Of a DNA stretch of 64,000 nt, positions 1-8,900 are shown piece by piece. Under the pieces are notes generated by a model. It did no database searches and had not been told where the DNA came from. It saw only the letters and a program-made list of their open reading frames with translations. Source of the DNA: Clavibacter michiganensis. GTDB lineage: Bacteria; Actinomycetota; Actinomycetes; Actinomycetales; Microbacteriaceae. Numbering within the stretch: position 1 is the first letter of the stretch; each line of letters opens with the position of its first letter. Position numbers and translations under genes: made by a program. The stretch covers positions 1,798,001 through 1,862,000 of the forward strand of contig MDHJ01000001.1 in the NCBI GenBank assembly GCA_002150995.1. Reading direction: 5' to 3'.

Positions 1-290
1 ACGGTGCTGTCGCGCGAGATGCCGCGCTCCGACATGAGCTCGGCGAACCGCTCGCCGTCGACGTAGTCGCGCTGCACCGGGTCGTTGAGGTCCGTGTGCC
101 AGTCGACCTTGACGGCGCCGGGGATGTGGCCCGTCTCGTACAGCAGCACGTCCTCGTCCGACTCGACGACCACGAGGCCCGGGGTCAGGGCTCCGTCGGC
201 GAGGCGCTCCTGGAGCCAATCGCCGCTGACGAGGCGCTCCGGGTGGGCGTACTCGGCGAACCTGGGGGTGGTGTCCGGCTCGACGGCCAT
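1..290 (-). CDS. Thiosulfate sulfurtransferase (rhodanese), 5' part only
   Basis: The first 96 residues of a gene that runs off the left edge. Two-domain rhodaneses move sulfane sulfur from thiosulfate to cyanide or another thiol acceptor in the cytosol. Visible are the entry of the first, non-catalytic rhodanese repeat ([20 protein letters not shown], then [15 protein letters not shown]) and the following helix with GERFAELM. The catalytic cysteine would lie in the second repeat, outside the window, so activity cannot be judged. ATG at 290 is preceded by AGGAG, which fixes the start. It is divergent from the zapE-like gene. Confidence 0.8.
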   Translation of the reverse strand, partial: MAVEPDTTPRFAEYAHPERLVSGDWLQERLADGALTPGLVVVESDEDVLLYETGHIPGAVKVDWHTDLNDPVQRDYVDGERFAELMSERGISRDST

Positions 291-448
291 GGGGCTCTCC
301 TGATCTCGCGGCCGCGGGGCCGCGCTCGGTGGGACGCGGTCTAGTCTGGTGGGTGTTCCGCGGGCGCCCAGGGCACCGCGTCGACCACCATCCACGGTAA
401 CGGTTCGCGCTGCGCGGGACCTTCCCGATGACAGCCGGAGACCCACCT

Positions 449-1513
449 GTGACGAACGCCGACATCGGATCGCGGAGCCACGACGCGCAGGGCGCGGGGG
501 TGGGCGCGCTCGTCGGCCGCTCGCCGAGCATCACGGGCGAGGAGATCGCCGCGCACCTCGTGCCGCCGCGGCAGTTCGACGAGGCCCGCTTCGACACCTA
601 CCGGCCGGACCCCGAGTACGACACGCAGGCGCAGGCGGTCGAGGTGCTCCGCGCGTTCTCCGGCGACCGCGCCGGGTCCCGCGGCGGGCTCTTCTCCCGC
701 CGCAAGGCACCCGCGCCGAAGCCCGGCGTGTACCTCGACGGCGGGTTCGGCGTCGGCAAGACCCACCTGCTCGCGTCGCTCTGGCACGCCATGCCGGGAC
801 CCAAGTACTTCGGCACCTTCATCGAGTACACCGCGCTCGTCGGGGCGCTCGGCTACCAGGGCGCCGTCGGGATCCTCCGCGGGGCGACGCTCGTGGCGAT
901 CGACGAGTTCGAGCTCGACGACCCGGGCGACACCATGATGATGACGCGCCTGCTCTCGGACCTCGTCCAGACCGGCACGCGCATCGCGGCGACGAGCAAC
1001 ACCCCGCCGAACGCCCTGGGGGAGGGCCGCTTCGCCGCGGCGGACTTCCTGCGCGAGATCCAGGCCATGAGCGACCGGTTCGACACGATCCGCATCGACG
1101 GCCTCGACTACCGCCGTCGCGCCTTCGAGGGCCACGCCGTCACGGTCGAGGCCCACGACCTCGACGCGCGCGCCGACGCGGCGCGGCAGGGCGGCCGAGC
1201 CGTCACCCTCGACGGCTTCCCCGAGCTCGTCGCGCACCTGGCGCGGCTGCACCCCTCCAAGTACGTCAAGGTCATCGAGGGCGTCGACGTCATCGCGCTC
1301 CGCGACGTGACCCAGCTGCAGGGGCAGACGGACGCGCTCCGCTTCGTCGCGTTCGTCGACCGCGTGTACGACGCCCAGATCCCGCTGCTGGCGTCCGGCA
1401 CGCCGTTCGACGAGGCGTTCTCCGCGGAGATGCTGGCGGGCGGATACCGCAAGAAGTACCTCCGCGCCATCTCCCGGCTCATCTCGCTCACCGCCGCCGG
1501 GCGCGACGCGTAG
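449..1513 (+). CDS. zapE: AFG1/ZapE-type cell division ATPase
   Basis: A P-loop AAA+ ATPase of the AFG1/ZapE family (354 aa from GTG 449). In E. coli, ZapE binds FtsZ at the constricting ring; the role in actinobacteria is inferred. Walker A is GGFGVGKTH with Lys about residue 104, and Walker B is [11 protein letters not shown] with Asp-Glu about 152-153. These are followed by the family-typical sensor stretch [16 protein letters not shown] and the [13 protein letters not shown] block. GTG 449 has GGAGA about 9 bases upstream and is preferred. An in-frame ATG at 428 would add seven residues but has no ribosome binding site. Confidence 0.88.
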   Translation: MTNADIGSRSHDAQGAGVGALVGRSPSITGEEIAAHLVPPRQFDEARFDTYRPDPEYDTQAQAVEVLRAFSGDRAGSRGGLFSRRKAPAPKPGVYLDGGFGVGKTHLLASLWHAMPGPKYFGTFIEYTALVGALGYQGAVGILRGATLVAIDEFELDDPGDTMMMTRLLSDLVQTGTRIAATSNTPPNALGEGRFAAADFLREIQAMSDRFDTIRIDGLDYRRRAFEGHAVTVEAHDLDARADAARQGGRAVTLDGFPELVAHLARLHPSKYVKVIEGVDVIALRDVTQLQGQTDALRFVAFVDRVYDAQIPLLASGTPFDEAFSAEMLAGGYRKKYLRAISRLISLTAAGRDA

Positions 1514-1617
1514 CCGTCCCCGCATAGCCCACCGGGCTCCGGCGCAGCTGGGCCGGCGGCCTCGTCGAGCATCCCCGACGGGTTCGGAAACACGATGTTC
1601 ACACGCGCGGTGCCCGT

Positions 1618-1655
1618 GTAACGCGCCCGAAACACGTCCGGCGAGCCCGTGAAAC
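1618..1655 (+). promoter_or_regulatory. GlnR-like nitrogen-control box upstream of amt
   Basis: The sequence reads GTAAC-N6-GAAAC-N6-GGCGA-N6-GAAAC, with half-sites at 1618, 1629, 1640 and 1651, an exact 11-bp period. This matches the known actinobacterial GlnR pattern gTnAc-N6-GaAAc, except that the third block is degenerate. It lies about 124 bp before the ammonium transporter start. A further GAAAC with TTCAC 11 bp on is at 1587-1602. Binding by GlnR is inferred, because no regulator gene is in the window. Confidence 0.6.
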
Positions 1656-1778
1656 CTCGCCCCCGGACACTGGATGCGTACCCGGCACCCGGCTCTCGCC
1701 GAACCCCCCGACCACACGGGCGGCGTCCCGCCTCCAGTCCGGTGCGACCCCTGCACGATCTACGAGAGGTGAAACACC

Positions 1779-3065
1779 ATGGATCAAGGCAACACCGCCT
1801 TCCTCCTGATCGCCGCGGCGCTGGTCCTCCTGATGACGCCGGGTCTGGCGTTCTTCTACGGCGGGCTCGTCAAGGCCAAGAGCGTCATCAGCATGATGAT
1901 GATGAGCTTCGGGGCCATGGGCCTCATCGGGCTCCTCTGGGTGCTCTACGGCTACGCGGTCACGTTCGGGAACGGACCGGACGGCGCCGCGGGCAACCCG
2001 CGCTTCGTCGGCATCGACGGCATCCTCGGCGTCGACCTCGGCCAGCTCGGCCTCGGCGACGCCTACACGGCGGCCCTCGGCGAGCAGACGAGCGCCTACC
2101 CGACGCTCGCCTTCGCCGCGTTCCAGGCGACGTTCGCGATCATCACCGTGGCCCTCATCTCGGGCGCCATCGCCGACCGCGCCAAGTTCGGCGCGTGGAT
2201 GGTGTTCGCCGGCGTCTGGGCGACGATCGTCTACTTCCCGGTCGCGAGCTGGGTCTTCAACTTCACGATCGCCGACGGGTCCACCGTCGACGGCGGCTGG
2301 ATCGCCTACAACGTCGGCGCCATCGACTTCGCCGGCGGCACGGCCGTCCACATCAACGCGGGCGCCGCGGCCCTCGCCCTGTCGCTCGTCCTCGGCAAGC
2401 GCGTCGGATTCGCCAAGGGCATGCACGTGCCGCACAACCCGCCGTTCGTGCTCCTCGGCGCCGGACTCCTGTGGTTCGGCTGGTTCGGCTTCAACGCCGG
2501 CTCGGAGCTCGCCGCGGACGGCATCGCGGCCATCGCGTTCCTCAACACCATCGCCGCTCCCGCCGCCGCGATCCTCGGCTGGCTCGTCGTCGAGAAGATC
2601 CGCGACGGCAAGCCCACCTCGGTGGGCGCCGCATCCGGTGCCGTCGCGGGCCTCGTCGCCATCACCCCGGCGTGCGCCGCCCTCTCGCCGATCTGGGCCA
2701 TCGTCCTCGGCCTCGTCGCCGGCGCCGTCTGCGCCGTCGCGATCGAGCTGAAGTTCAAGCTCGGCTTCGACGACTCGCTCGACGTCGTGGGCATCCACCT
2801 CATCGGCGGCCTCATCGGCACGCTGTACATCGGGCTCTTCGCCACCGACGTCGGCCTCATCTACTCGGGCTCGCTCGAGCAGCTCGGCAAGCAGGCCCTC
2901 GCCGCCTTCGCGGTGCTGATCTACTCCTTCGTCCTCTCGTACGTCATCGGCACGATCATCCAGAAGACCATGGGCTTCCGGGTGAAGAACGAGGACGAGA
3001 TCGCCGGCATCGACACGATCGTCCACGGCGAGGAGGGCTACGTGCTGGAGACCTCCGGCCGCTGA
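1779..3065 (+). CDS. amt: Ammonium transporter (Amt/MEP/Rh family)
   Basis: An inner-membrane channel for NH4+/NH3, 428 aa, the usual family length. About 11 hydrophobic segments are evident from LLIAAALVLLMTPGLAFFYGG at the N terminus to the last helix near SFVLSYVIG. The conserved pore histidine pair is present: AVHINAG (His about 191) and GIHLIGG (His about 340). The signature DFAGGTAVHINAGAAAL region is intact. GAGAGG precedes ATG 1779. The upstream GlnR-like box predicts induction under nitrogen limitation. The gene stands alone: no glnK or glnD follows, and a terminator hairpin separates it from the next gene. Confidence 0.95.
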   Translation: MDQGNTAFLLIAAALVLLMTPGLAFFYGGLVKAKSVISMMMMSFGAMGLIGLLWVLYGYAVTFGNGPDGAAGNPRFVGIDGILGVDLGQLGLGDAYTAALGEQTSAYPTLAFAAFQATFAIITVALISGAIADRAKFGAWMVFAGVWATIVYFPVASWVFNFTIADGSTVDGGWIAYNVGAIDFAGGTAVHINAGAAALALSLVLGKRVGFAKGMHVPHNPPFVLLGAGLLWFGWFGFNAGSELAADGIAAIAFLNTIAAPAAAILGWLVVEKIRDGKPTSVGAASGAVAGLVAITPACAALSPIWAIVLGLVAGAVCAVAIELKFKLGFDDSLDVVGIHLIGGLIGTLYIGLFATDVGLIYSGSLEQLGKQALAAFAVLIYSFVLSYVIGTIIQKTMGFRVKNEDEIAGIDTIVHGEEGYVLETSGR

Positions 3066-3086
3066 CCCGCACCACCGGTCGACCAC

Positions 3087-3123
3087 GACGGGCGCCGCAC
3101 CTCGCGAGAGGGCGGCGCCCGTC
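3087..3123 (+). terminator. Hairpin terminator after amt
   Basis: Perfect 12-bp arms GACGGGCGCCGC (3087-3098) and GCGGCGCCCGTC (3112-3123) surround a 13-base loop, 21 bp after the amt stop. There is no U-tract, as is common in GC-rich actinobacteria. Confidence 0.7.
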
Positions 3124-3209
3124 CGTCGTGCGGGCGGGAGCATCGCCTGCGCGGGCAAGCGCGCCGCGGCCCTTGGCAGCACCCGCCGGGGCGGCGTTCA
3201 CTCGAGGGC

Positions 3210-4007
3210 ATGGACTTCACACCGAGAAGAGCGATCATCACCGGCGCCGACTCCGGCATCGGCCGTTCCACCGCCGTGGCACTCGCGAAGGCGGGCCTCG
3301 ACGTGGGCATCACCTGGCACGACGACGAGGCGGGCGCGGAGGCCACCGCCGAGGAGGCGCGCTCCCATGGCGTGCGCGCCGTCACGACCCGTCTCGACAC
3401 GGCGGACCTCGAGTCCGCCGGGGAGGTCGTCACCCGCCTCGCCGCCGAGCTCGGCGGGGTCGACGTGCTCGTCGGCAACGCCGGGACGGGCGACTCCACG
3501 CCGTTCCTCGACACCGACCTCGCCAGCTGGCAGCACGTGATCGCCGTCGACCTGACGGGCGCGTTCGTCGTGATGCAGGCCGCCGCCCGCCTGATGGTCG
3601 AGGCGGGCGCCGGCGGGCGGATCATCGCGGTCACCAGCGTGCACGAGCACCAGCCGCGCGTGGGGTCGAGCTCCTACGACGCCGCCAAGCACGGCCTGGG
3701 CGGTCTCGTCAAGACGGCCGCGCTCGAGCTCGGGCGTCACGGGATCACCGTCAACAGCGTCGCACCGGGGGAGATCGCGACCCCCATGACCGGGCAGACC
3801 GACGAGGACCCGCGGGGCGTCTCCCGCCCCGGCATCCCGCTCGGTCGCCCCGGCCACGCCGACGAGATCGCCGACGTGATCGCCTTCCTCGCCTCCGACG
3901 CCGCCGGCTACGTCACCGGGGCGTCCTGGGCGGTCGACGGCGGGATGCTGCAGATGGGACCGCAGGGCGGCTCGCACATCACGAGCGACGACTGGCGGTC
4001 CGTCTAG
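3210..4007 (+). CDS. Short-chain dehydrogenase/reductase (SDR)
   Basis: A cytosolic NAD(P)-dependent oxidoreductase of the classical SDR family, 265 aa. The Rossmann motif TGADSGIG is at residues 11-18, the structural NAG motif reads GNAGTG, and the catalytic Ser (VTSVHEH), Tyr about 156 and Lys about 160 (SYDAAKHG) are all present. The C-terminal YVTGASWAVDGGM is typical of glucose-1-dehydrogenase/3-oxoacyl-ACP-reductase-like members. The substrate cannot be read from the sequence. It sits alone between the amt terminator and an aldo/keto reductase on the same strand. GAGG lies before ATG 3210. Confidence 0.85.
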   Translation: MDFTPRRAIITGADSGIGRSTAVALAKAGLDVGITWHDDEAGAEATAEEARSHGVRAVTTRLDTADLESAGEVVTRLAAELGGVDVLVGNAGTGDSTPFLDTDLASWQHVIAVDLTGAFVVMQAAARLMVEAGAGGRIIAVTSVHEHQPRVGSSSYDAAKHGLGGLVKTAALELGRHGITVNSVAPGEIATPMTGQTDEDPRGVSRPGIPLGRPGHADEIADVIAFLASDAAGYVTGASWAVDGGMLQMGPQGGSHITSDDWRSV

Positions 4008-4187
4008 CGCGGCGGCCGGCCCGACGGCCGCTCGGCTGTCCGCCCACCGCGTGCCGTGTTCGCCCGGAGCGGAGCGCCCCCGCGCGCCGGCCGACCGGGA
4101 GGGAGCCGGGCGTACGGTGGGAGGACGCGGGAGGGCCGTCACGGCCATCCCCGTCCCCGACCATCGAGACGAAGAAGACGAGAGCAC

Positions 4188-5026
4188 ATGGCATCCCCCC
4201 TCATCACCCTCAACAACGGCGTCACCATCCCGCAGCTGGGCTTCGGCGTCTTCCAGACCCCGCCCGACGAGACCCAGCAGGCCGTCGAGCGCGCGTTCGA
4301 GGCCGGCTACCGGCACATCGACACCGCCGCCGGCTACTACAACGAGGAGGGCGTCGGCGCTGCCATCAAGGCGACCGGCATCCCGCGCGAGGAGCTCTTC
4401 ATCACCACGAAGCTCCGGAACGGCGACCAGGGCACGGACAGCGCCCGCACCGCCTTCGAGGACAGCCGGCGCAAGCTCGGCGTCGACGCGGTGGACCTGT
4501 ACCTGATCCACTGGCCCTACCCGAAGCACGGCCTGTACGTCGAGACCTGGAAGACGTTCGAGGCGCTGAACGCCGAGGGCCTCATCCGCGCCATCGGCGT
4601 CTCCAACTTCCTCCCGGAGCACCTGGAGAAGCTGGCGGCGGAGACGGACGTGGTGCCCGCGGTGAACCAGATCGAGGTGCACCCGACGTTCCAGCAGCAC
4701 GACCTCTCGACCTTCTCGGTCGAGCGCGGCATCGAGGTCGAGGCGTACAGCCCCTCGGCCAGGGCGCCGACCTCGAGTCGGAGATCGTGACGCGCCTCGC
4801 GAAGGAGCACGACGCCACCCCCGCCCAGATCGTGCTCGCCTGGCACCTGGCGCAGGGCCGCATCGTGATCCCGAAGTCGGTCACCCCGGAGCGCATCGTC
4901 GCGAACTTCCAGAGCATCGAGGTCGACCTCTCGACCGAGGAACTCGCCGAGATCGACACCCTCGAGACCGGCACGCGCCTCGGCGCCGACCCGGCGACGG
5001 CGGACTTCACGCAGTTCCCGTCCTGA
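4188..5026 (+). CDS. Aldo/keto reductase (2,5-diketogluconate reductase-like), one frameshift
   Basis: An NADPH-dependent (alpha/beta)8 reductase, 279 aa when the frame is restored. The catalytic tetrad is visible: Asp about 45 and Tyr about 50 in HIDTAAGYY, Lys about 75 in ITTKLRN, His about 108 in DLYLIHWPYP. The C-terminal cofactor region VIPKSVTPERIVANF is in the next frame. The break is at the C-run 4751-4754: adding one C turns EAYSP-SARAP into EAYSPLGQGADLES, the usual family sequence. I read this as a one-base deletion in the sequence, not gene decay. ATG 4188 is the family-typical start (MASPLITLNNG). Confidence 0.85.
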
Positions 5027-5050
5027 CCGGCAGCCGGCGCGCCGGCTGCA

Positions 5051-5086
5051 CGACGCCCGCCCGGCCCTCGGCCGCGGCGGGCGTCG
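5051..5086 (+). terminator. Hairpin terminator after aldo/keto reductase
   Basis: Arms CGACGCCCGCC (5051-5061) and GGCGGGCGTCG (5076-5086) pair perfectly around a 14-base loop, 25 bp after the stop codon. Confidence 0.65.
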
Positions 5087-5242
5087 TCGCGTCCGGGCCC
5101 GACGTCCCGGACGGTCGTCAGCGCCTCGGGCGGGCGGCGCGGGACGGTCGGCGGACGGAGGGCTAGCGTGAGGGGCACACCGCCCGCCTGACCCGGGCCC
5201 CGGGCCCCGATCCGGACGGCTCGACCGACCGTGAGGACCACC

Positions 5243-5674
5243 GTGACCGATCCGACCCCCGCGCACGCCCGTCTCGCCGACGCCATGATCACCCTGTCCG
5301 AGCGCATCGACGTCTCGGTCGACCCGAGCTGGGACGGCCTGACCGGCGTGCAGATCCTGATCCTGCGCCGGCTCGACGGCGCGGAGCGCATGGACCGGGC
5401 CTCGCTCGCCCTCGACACGCGCACGGCCCGCGCCGCCACCGTCCCCAGCCTCGCCTCGCTCATGCACAAGGGCTTCGTGCAGGAGTCCGAGGACGAGGCC
5501 GGGTCGTACCTGCATCTCACGGACGCGGGACGCGGGCTCCTGCTGCGGGTGCGCGCGGCGCGAGCGGGCTGGCTCGAGCGGGCGGCCCGCGAGGCTCGGC
5601 CTCCCGTGCGCGGCGACGACCTCACCCGGGTCGCGTCGCTGCTCGACCACCTGGCCTCCGCGGAGCTCGACTGA
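5243..5674 (+). CDS. MarR-family transcriptional regulator
   Basis: A small winged-helix DNA-binding protein, 143 aa. The region LTGVQILILRRLDG, then RTARAATVPSLASLMHKGFV and the wing (TDAGRGLLLR) follows the MarR layout, with a C-terminal dimerisation helix. GTG 5243 is chosen because AGGA sits 6 bases upstream; GTG 5231 is also in frame but lacks a site. The stop is followed immediately by the methyltransferase gene, which suggests co-transcription. The ligand and targets are unknown. Confidence 0.8.
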   Translation: MTDPTPAHARLADAMITLSERIDVSVDPSWDGLTGVQILILRRLDGAERMDRASLALDTRTARAATVPSLASLMHKGFVQESEDEAGSYLHLTDAGRGLLLRVRAARAGWLERAAREARPPVRGDDLTRVASLLDHLASAELD

Positions 5675-5751
5675 GCGCGCCGCGCGAGCCCGGACACCCC
5701 GCCGCCGATCCCCTCGATGCGCTGGTCGGGCGCCTCCGGGCAGCCGGGTGC

Positions 5752-6588
5752 GTGTTCGCCGAGGAGGAGGCGGACCTGCTCGTCGCCGAGGCCGATGACC
5801 GGCATCCGACGGATGATGCCGGTGCGCGCTCCGCCGAGCTCGAGCGGATGACGACGGCGCGCGTCGCCGGCGAGCCGCTCGAGACGGTGCTCGGCTGGGC
5901 CGCCTTCGCCGGGCGCCGCATCGTCGTCCGGCCCGGCGTGTTCGTGCCCCGGCGACGCACCGAGCGGCTGGCGTGCGTCGCGGTCGCCCGGGCACGAGCC
6001 GTTCCGCGGCCGGTCGTGGTGGACCTGTGCTGCGGCTCCGGGGCCATCGGCGCCGTGATCGTCGACGACGTGCCGGGCGTCGAGCTGCACGCCGCCGACG
6101 TCGACCCGCGCGCCGTCGCGTGCGCGGCGGAGAACCTCGTGCCGCGCGGGGCCGCCGTGCACCAGGGCGACCTGATGGCAGCGCTGCCGGGGGAGCTGCG
6201 CGGGCGGATCGACGTGCTCGTCGCCAACGTGCCCTACGTGCCGCGCGCAGGACTCGCGCTCATGCCGCCCGAGGCCCGACTGCACGAGCCCGCGGCGACG
6301 CGCGACGGCGGGGAGGACGGACTCGACGTGCTGCGTCGGGCGGCCGTCGAGGGGGGAGCGTGGCTCGCGCCCGGGGGAGTCCTCCTCATGGAGGTGTCGG
6401 ACCGGCAGGTGCCCGCGGCCGTCGACGCCCTGCGCGCGGCCGGGCTCGACGCCGGCACCGAGGAGAGCGAGGGGGACCGCGACCGCGCCGGAGCGGTGTC
6501 CGCGGCCGGGGGTGCCCAGGGCGACGAGGACGACGACGAGGGCGACGACGACGGGACCGTCGTCGTGTGCGGGCGGCGCGCGGTCTGA
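5752..6588 (+). CDS. Putative protein N5-glutamine methyltransferase (PrmC/HemK-like)
   Basis: A SAM-dependent methyltransferase resembling PrmC, which methylates the GGQ glutamine of release factors. Motif I is DLCCGSGAIG and the catalytic loop is NVPYVPRAG rather than the canonical NPPY, so this is the PrmC-like side branch; the target is unproven. The first ATG/GTG in frame is GTG 5752, but the frame upstream already reads like the family N terminus (LDALVGRLRAAGC). A CTG at 5671 overlapping the marR stop as CTGA is a plausible true start (305 aa). The C-terminal tail holds an unusual acidic patch, DEDDDEGDDDG. Confidence 0.75.
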   Translation: MFAEEEADLLVAEADDRHPTDDAGARSAELERMTTARVAGEPLETVLGWAAFAGRRIVVRPGVFVPRRRTERLACVAVARARAVPRPVVVDLCCGSGAIGAVIVDDVPGVELHAADVDPRAVACAAENLVPRGAAVHQGDLMAALPGELRGRIDVLVANVPYVPRAGLALMPPEARLHEPAATRDGGEDGLDVLRRAAVEGGAWLAPGGVLLMEVSDRQVPAAVDALRAAGLDAGTEESEGDRDRAGAVSAAGGAQGDEDDDEGDDDGTVVVCGRRAV

Positions 6589-6672
6589 GCCGGGCGGAGC
6601 GCACGGCGGCGCGGCACGACGCGGCCGCGGATCCGCCGGGTCCCCGTGACAGCGACCGTGACCGCAGCGCCG

Positions 6673-6712
6673 TTTTCGTTGCCAAACACAACAAAGGTTT
6701 TCGAATACCTTG
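6673..6712 (+). promoter_or_regulatory. AT-rich promoter/operator region of the xylanase gene
   Basis: An AT-rich patch in very GC-rich DNA, 75-115 bp before the xylanase start. It has TTGCCA at 6679-6684 (possible -35), a near-palindrome GGTTTTCGAATACC at 6696-6709 with a CG centre like a LacI-type operator, and TACCTT at 6706-6711 (possible -10). GTTTTCG occurs twice, at 6672-6678 and 6697-6703. Promoter activity is inferred. Confidence 0.45.
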
Positions 6713-6785
6713 CCCCCTGTTGGGGAGGGTGCGAGCGTCGAGGGCATCCGACATCGACGTCGGACCACATGGAAGGTGTTCGACG

Positions 6786-8762
6786 ATGAGCATTCCCCGC
6801 ACCACGCCGTCCGCGCTCGCGGACGTGAGCCCTCCCCGACAGGGCAGCCGACGGCCCGCCCGCCGCCGCGGGCTCGCCGCCCTCACGGCCCTCGGCCTCG
6901 CCGTGGCCGCCGGCGCCCTCGCCACCCCCGCCGCACAGGCCGTGGACGCCGCGCCCGCCGGCATCGGCTCCGGCTTCGAGGGCGGCACGGACGGCTGGTC
7001 GCCGCGCGGCGACGGCGTCCGCATCTCGCCCAGCGCGATAGCGCACACCGGATCCGGCAGCCTCCTCGTCGCCGACCGCACGCAGGAGTGGCACGGCGCC
7101 GCCCTCGACGTGACCTCGGCGCTGTCCGTCGGGCAGCAGGTGGAGGTCACGGTGTGGGCGCGCCTCGCCGCGGGCGAGGAGCCCGCGTCGCTGAAGGTCT
7201 CCGTGCAGCGCGACACCGGCGGTGGCAGCGGGTACGACGGCGTCGCCGGAGCCGCGGCGCGCGTCACGGCCGACGCCTGGACAGAGCTCACGGGCACGTA
7301 CACGCTCGGCGGCCCCGTCGACAAGGCGCAGGTGTACGTGGAGGGGACCGTCGGCACCGACTTCCTGCTCGACGACTTCCAGCTCGGCGACGCCGTGGCG
7401 ACGCCCGTGCAGACGGACATCCCCGCGCTCCGGGACGTCCTCGGCGCCCGCGGCATCGAGCACGTCGGCGTCGCCATCGACGGCCGCGAGACGGTCGGAG
7501 CGGGAGCGGACCTCGTGAGCCGCCAGTTCGACGCGTTCACCCCGGAGAACGCGGGCAAGCCCGAGAGCGTGCAGCCCGTCGAGGGGCAGTTCACCTTCAC
7601 GCAGCTCGACCAGCTGCTCGACTTCGCCGACCGCACCGGGACCGACGTCTACTACCACGTGCTGTTCTGGCACTCGCAGACGCCCGCCTGGTTCTTCCTC
7701 GACGGCGACCGCCCCCTCACCGACAGCCCCGCCGACCAGGCGCTGCTGAAGGCCCGCATGGAGGCGCACGTCAGGGGCATCGCGGACCACATCGCCGCCC
7801 GCTACCCCGACGGCGACAGCCCCATCTGGGCCATGGACGTCGTCAACGAGGTCATCGCCGACGGCCCCAACGACAACGCGCACGACATGCGCGACAGCCG
7901 CTGGTACCAGGTGCTGGGGGAGGGCTTCGTGGACGAGGGCTTCCGCCTGGCGCGCGCCCACTTCCCGGGCGTGGAGCTGTTCATCAACGACTACAACACC
8001 GAGCTGCCGACGAAGCGCGCCGACTACCTCGAGCTGATCTCCGCGCTCGTCGCCCGCGGCGTGCCGATCGACGGGGTGGGCCACCAGGCGCACGTCGACT
8101 TCGCCCGGCCCGTCTCGTGGCTGCGCGACTCGATCCGCGCCGTGGAGCGCATCGACACCCGCCTCCTGCAGGCGATCACCGAGCTCGACGTGAACGCGTC
8201 GAACCAGAACGATGGCGCCGACGTCAGCGGCGCACCCCAGGATCCGTACACGCCCGTCTACTCGGACGACGCGCAGGCCGGAGCCGAGGTGGGCTACTAC
8301 TACCGCGACCTCTTCCAGATGATCCGCCAGCAGTCGTCGTCCATCGACTCGGTCACCTTCTGGGGCGTGAGCAACGCCCGCAGCTGGCTGCGGACGTGGC
8401 CCATCGCGCGTCCGTGGGAGCAGCCGCTGCCGTTCGACGACGACCTGCAGGCGGCTCCCGCCTACTGGGGCATCGTCGACGCGCGGAAGCTGCCGGCCCG
8501 CCCGGCCGACCTGTCCGCGCCGCGCATCGCCGACGTCGACGACATCACCGCGGTCGCCACGAAGGCGACCGGCGTGCGCGTGCCCTACGCGCTGCCGTCG
8601 GCCATCGACACGCGCGACGGGAACGTGCGGGTGGTGTGCGCGCCGCCCCGCAGCGGCGTCTTCCCCGTCGGCACGACGACCGTGTCCTGCACCGCGAAGG
8701 ACCGTGCCGGGAACGTCCGCACGACGACGTTCGACGTGATCGTGACGCGCGCCGGCTCGTGA
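6786..8762 (+). CDS. Secreted endo-1,4-beta-xylanase, GH10, with CBM and HYR-like domains
   Basis: Hydrolyses internal beta-1,4 bonds of xylan outside the cell. 658 aa: signal peptide with Arg-rich n-region, cleavage about AQA-VD at 52; CBM4/9-like carbohydrate-binding module about 58-200 (GFEGGTDGWSPRG to LLDDFQLGD); GH10 barrel about 210-570; HYR-like beta-sandwich about 575-655 (VFPVGTTTVSCTAKDRAGN). Catalytic acid/base Glu about 355 in DVVNEVI and nucleophile Glu about 466 in ITELDV are both present, as are FTPENA and FWHSQTPAWF. GGAAGG lies upstream of ATG 6786. Carrying a binding module on each side of the barrel suggests action on insoluble plant wall. Confidence 0.93.
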   Translation: MSIPRTTPSALADVSPPRQGSRRPARRRGLAALTALGLAVAAGALATPAAQAVDAAPAGIGSGFEGGTDGWSPRGDGVRISPSAIAHTGSGSLLVADRTQEWHGAALDVTSALSVGQQVEVTVWARLAAGEEPASLKVSVQRDTGGGSGYDGVAGAAARVTADAWTELTGTYTLGGPVDKAQVYVEGTVGTDFLLDDFQLGDAVATPVQTDIPALRDVLGARGIEHVGVAIDGRETVGAGADLVSRQFDAFTPENAGKPESVQPVEGQFTFTQLDQLLDFADRTGTDVYYHVLFWHSQTPAWFFLDGDRPLTDSPADQALLKARMEAHVRGIADHIAARYPDGDSPIWAMDVVNEVIADGPNDNAHDMRDSRWYQVLGEGFVDEGFRLARAHFPGVELFINDYNTELPTKRADYLELISALVARGVPIDGVGHQAHVDFARPVSWLRDSIRAVERIDTRLLQAITELDVNASNQNDGADVSGAPQDPYTPVYSDDAQAGAEVGYYYRDLFQMIRQQSSSIDSVTFWGVSNARSWLRTWPIARPWEQPLPFDDDLQAAPAYWGIVDARKLPARPADLSAPRIADVDDITAVATKATGVRVPYALPSAIDTRDGNVRVVCAPPRSGVFPVGTTTVSCTAKDRAGNVRTTTFDVIVTRAGS

Positions 8763-8777
8763 TGCGCTGATCCGCCC

Positions 8778-8819
8778 CGACGCGGCCCCCGTCTCCCTGG
8801 CGAGGCGGGGGCCGCGTCG
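8778..8819 (+). terminator. Hairpin terminator after the xylanase gene
   Basis: Perfect 14-bp arms CGACGCGGCCCCCG (8778-8791) and CGGGGGCCGCGTCG (8806-8819) with a 14-base loop, starting 15 bp after the stop. Confidence 0.75.
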
Positions 8820-8900
8820 CGTCCGGGCTAGGGTCGGGACACCGCGGAGCGCACCCGGTCCGCACCGGACGGAGACGCCCCGAGCGCAAGAGGAGCCACC

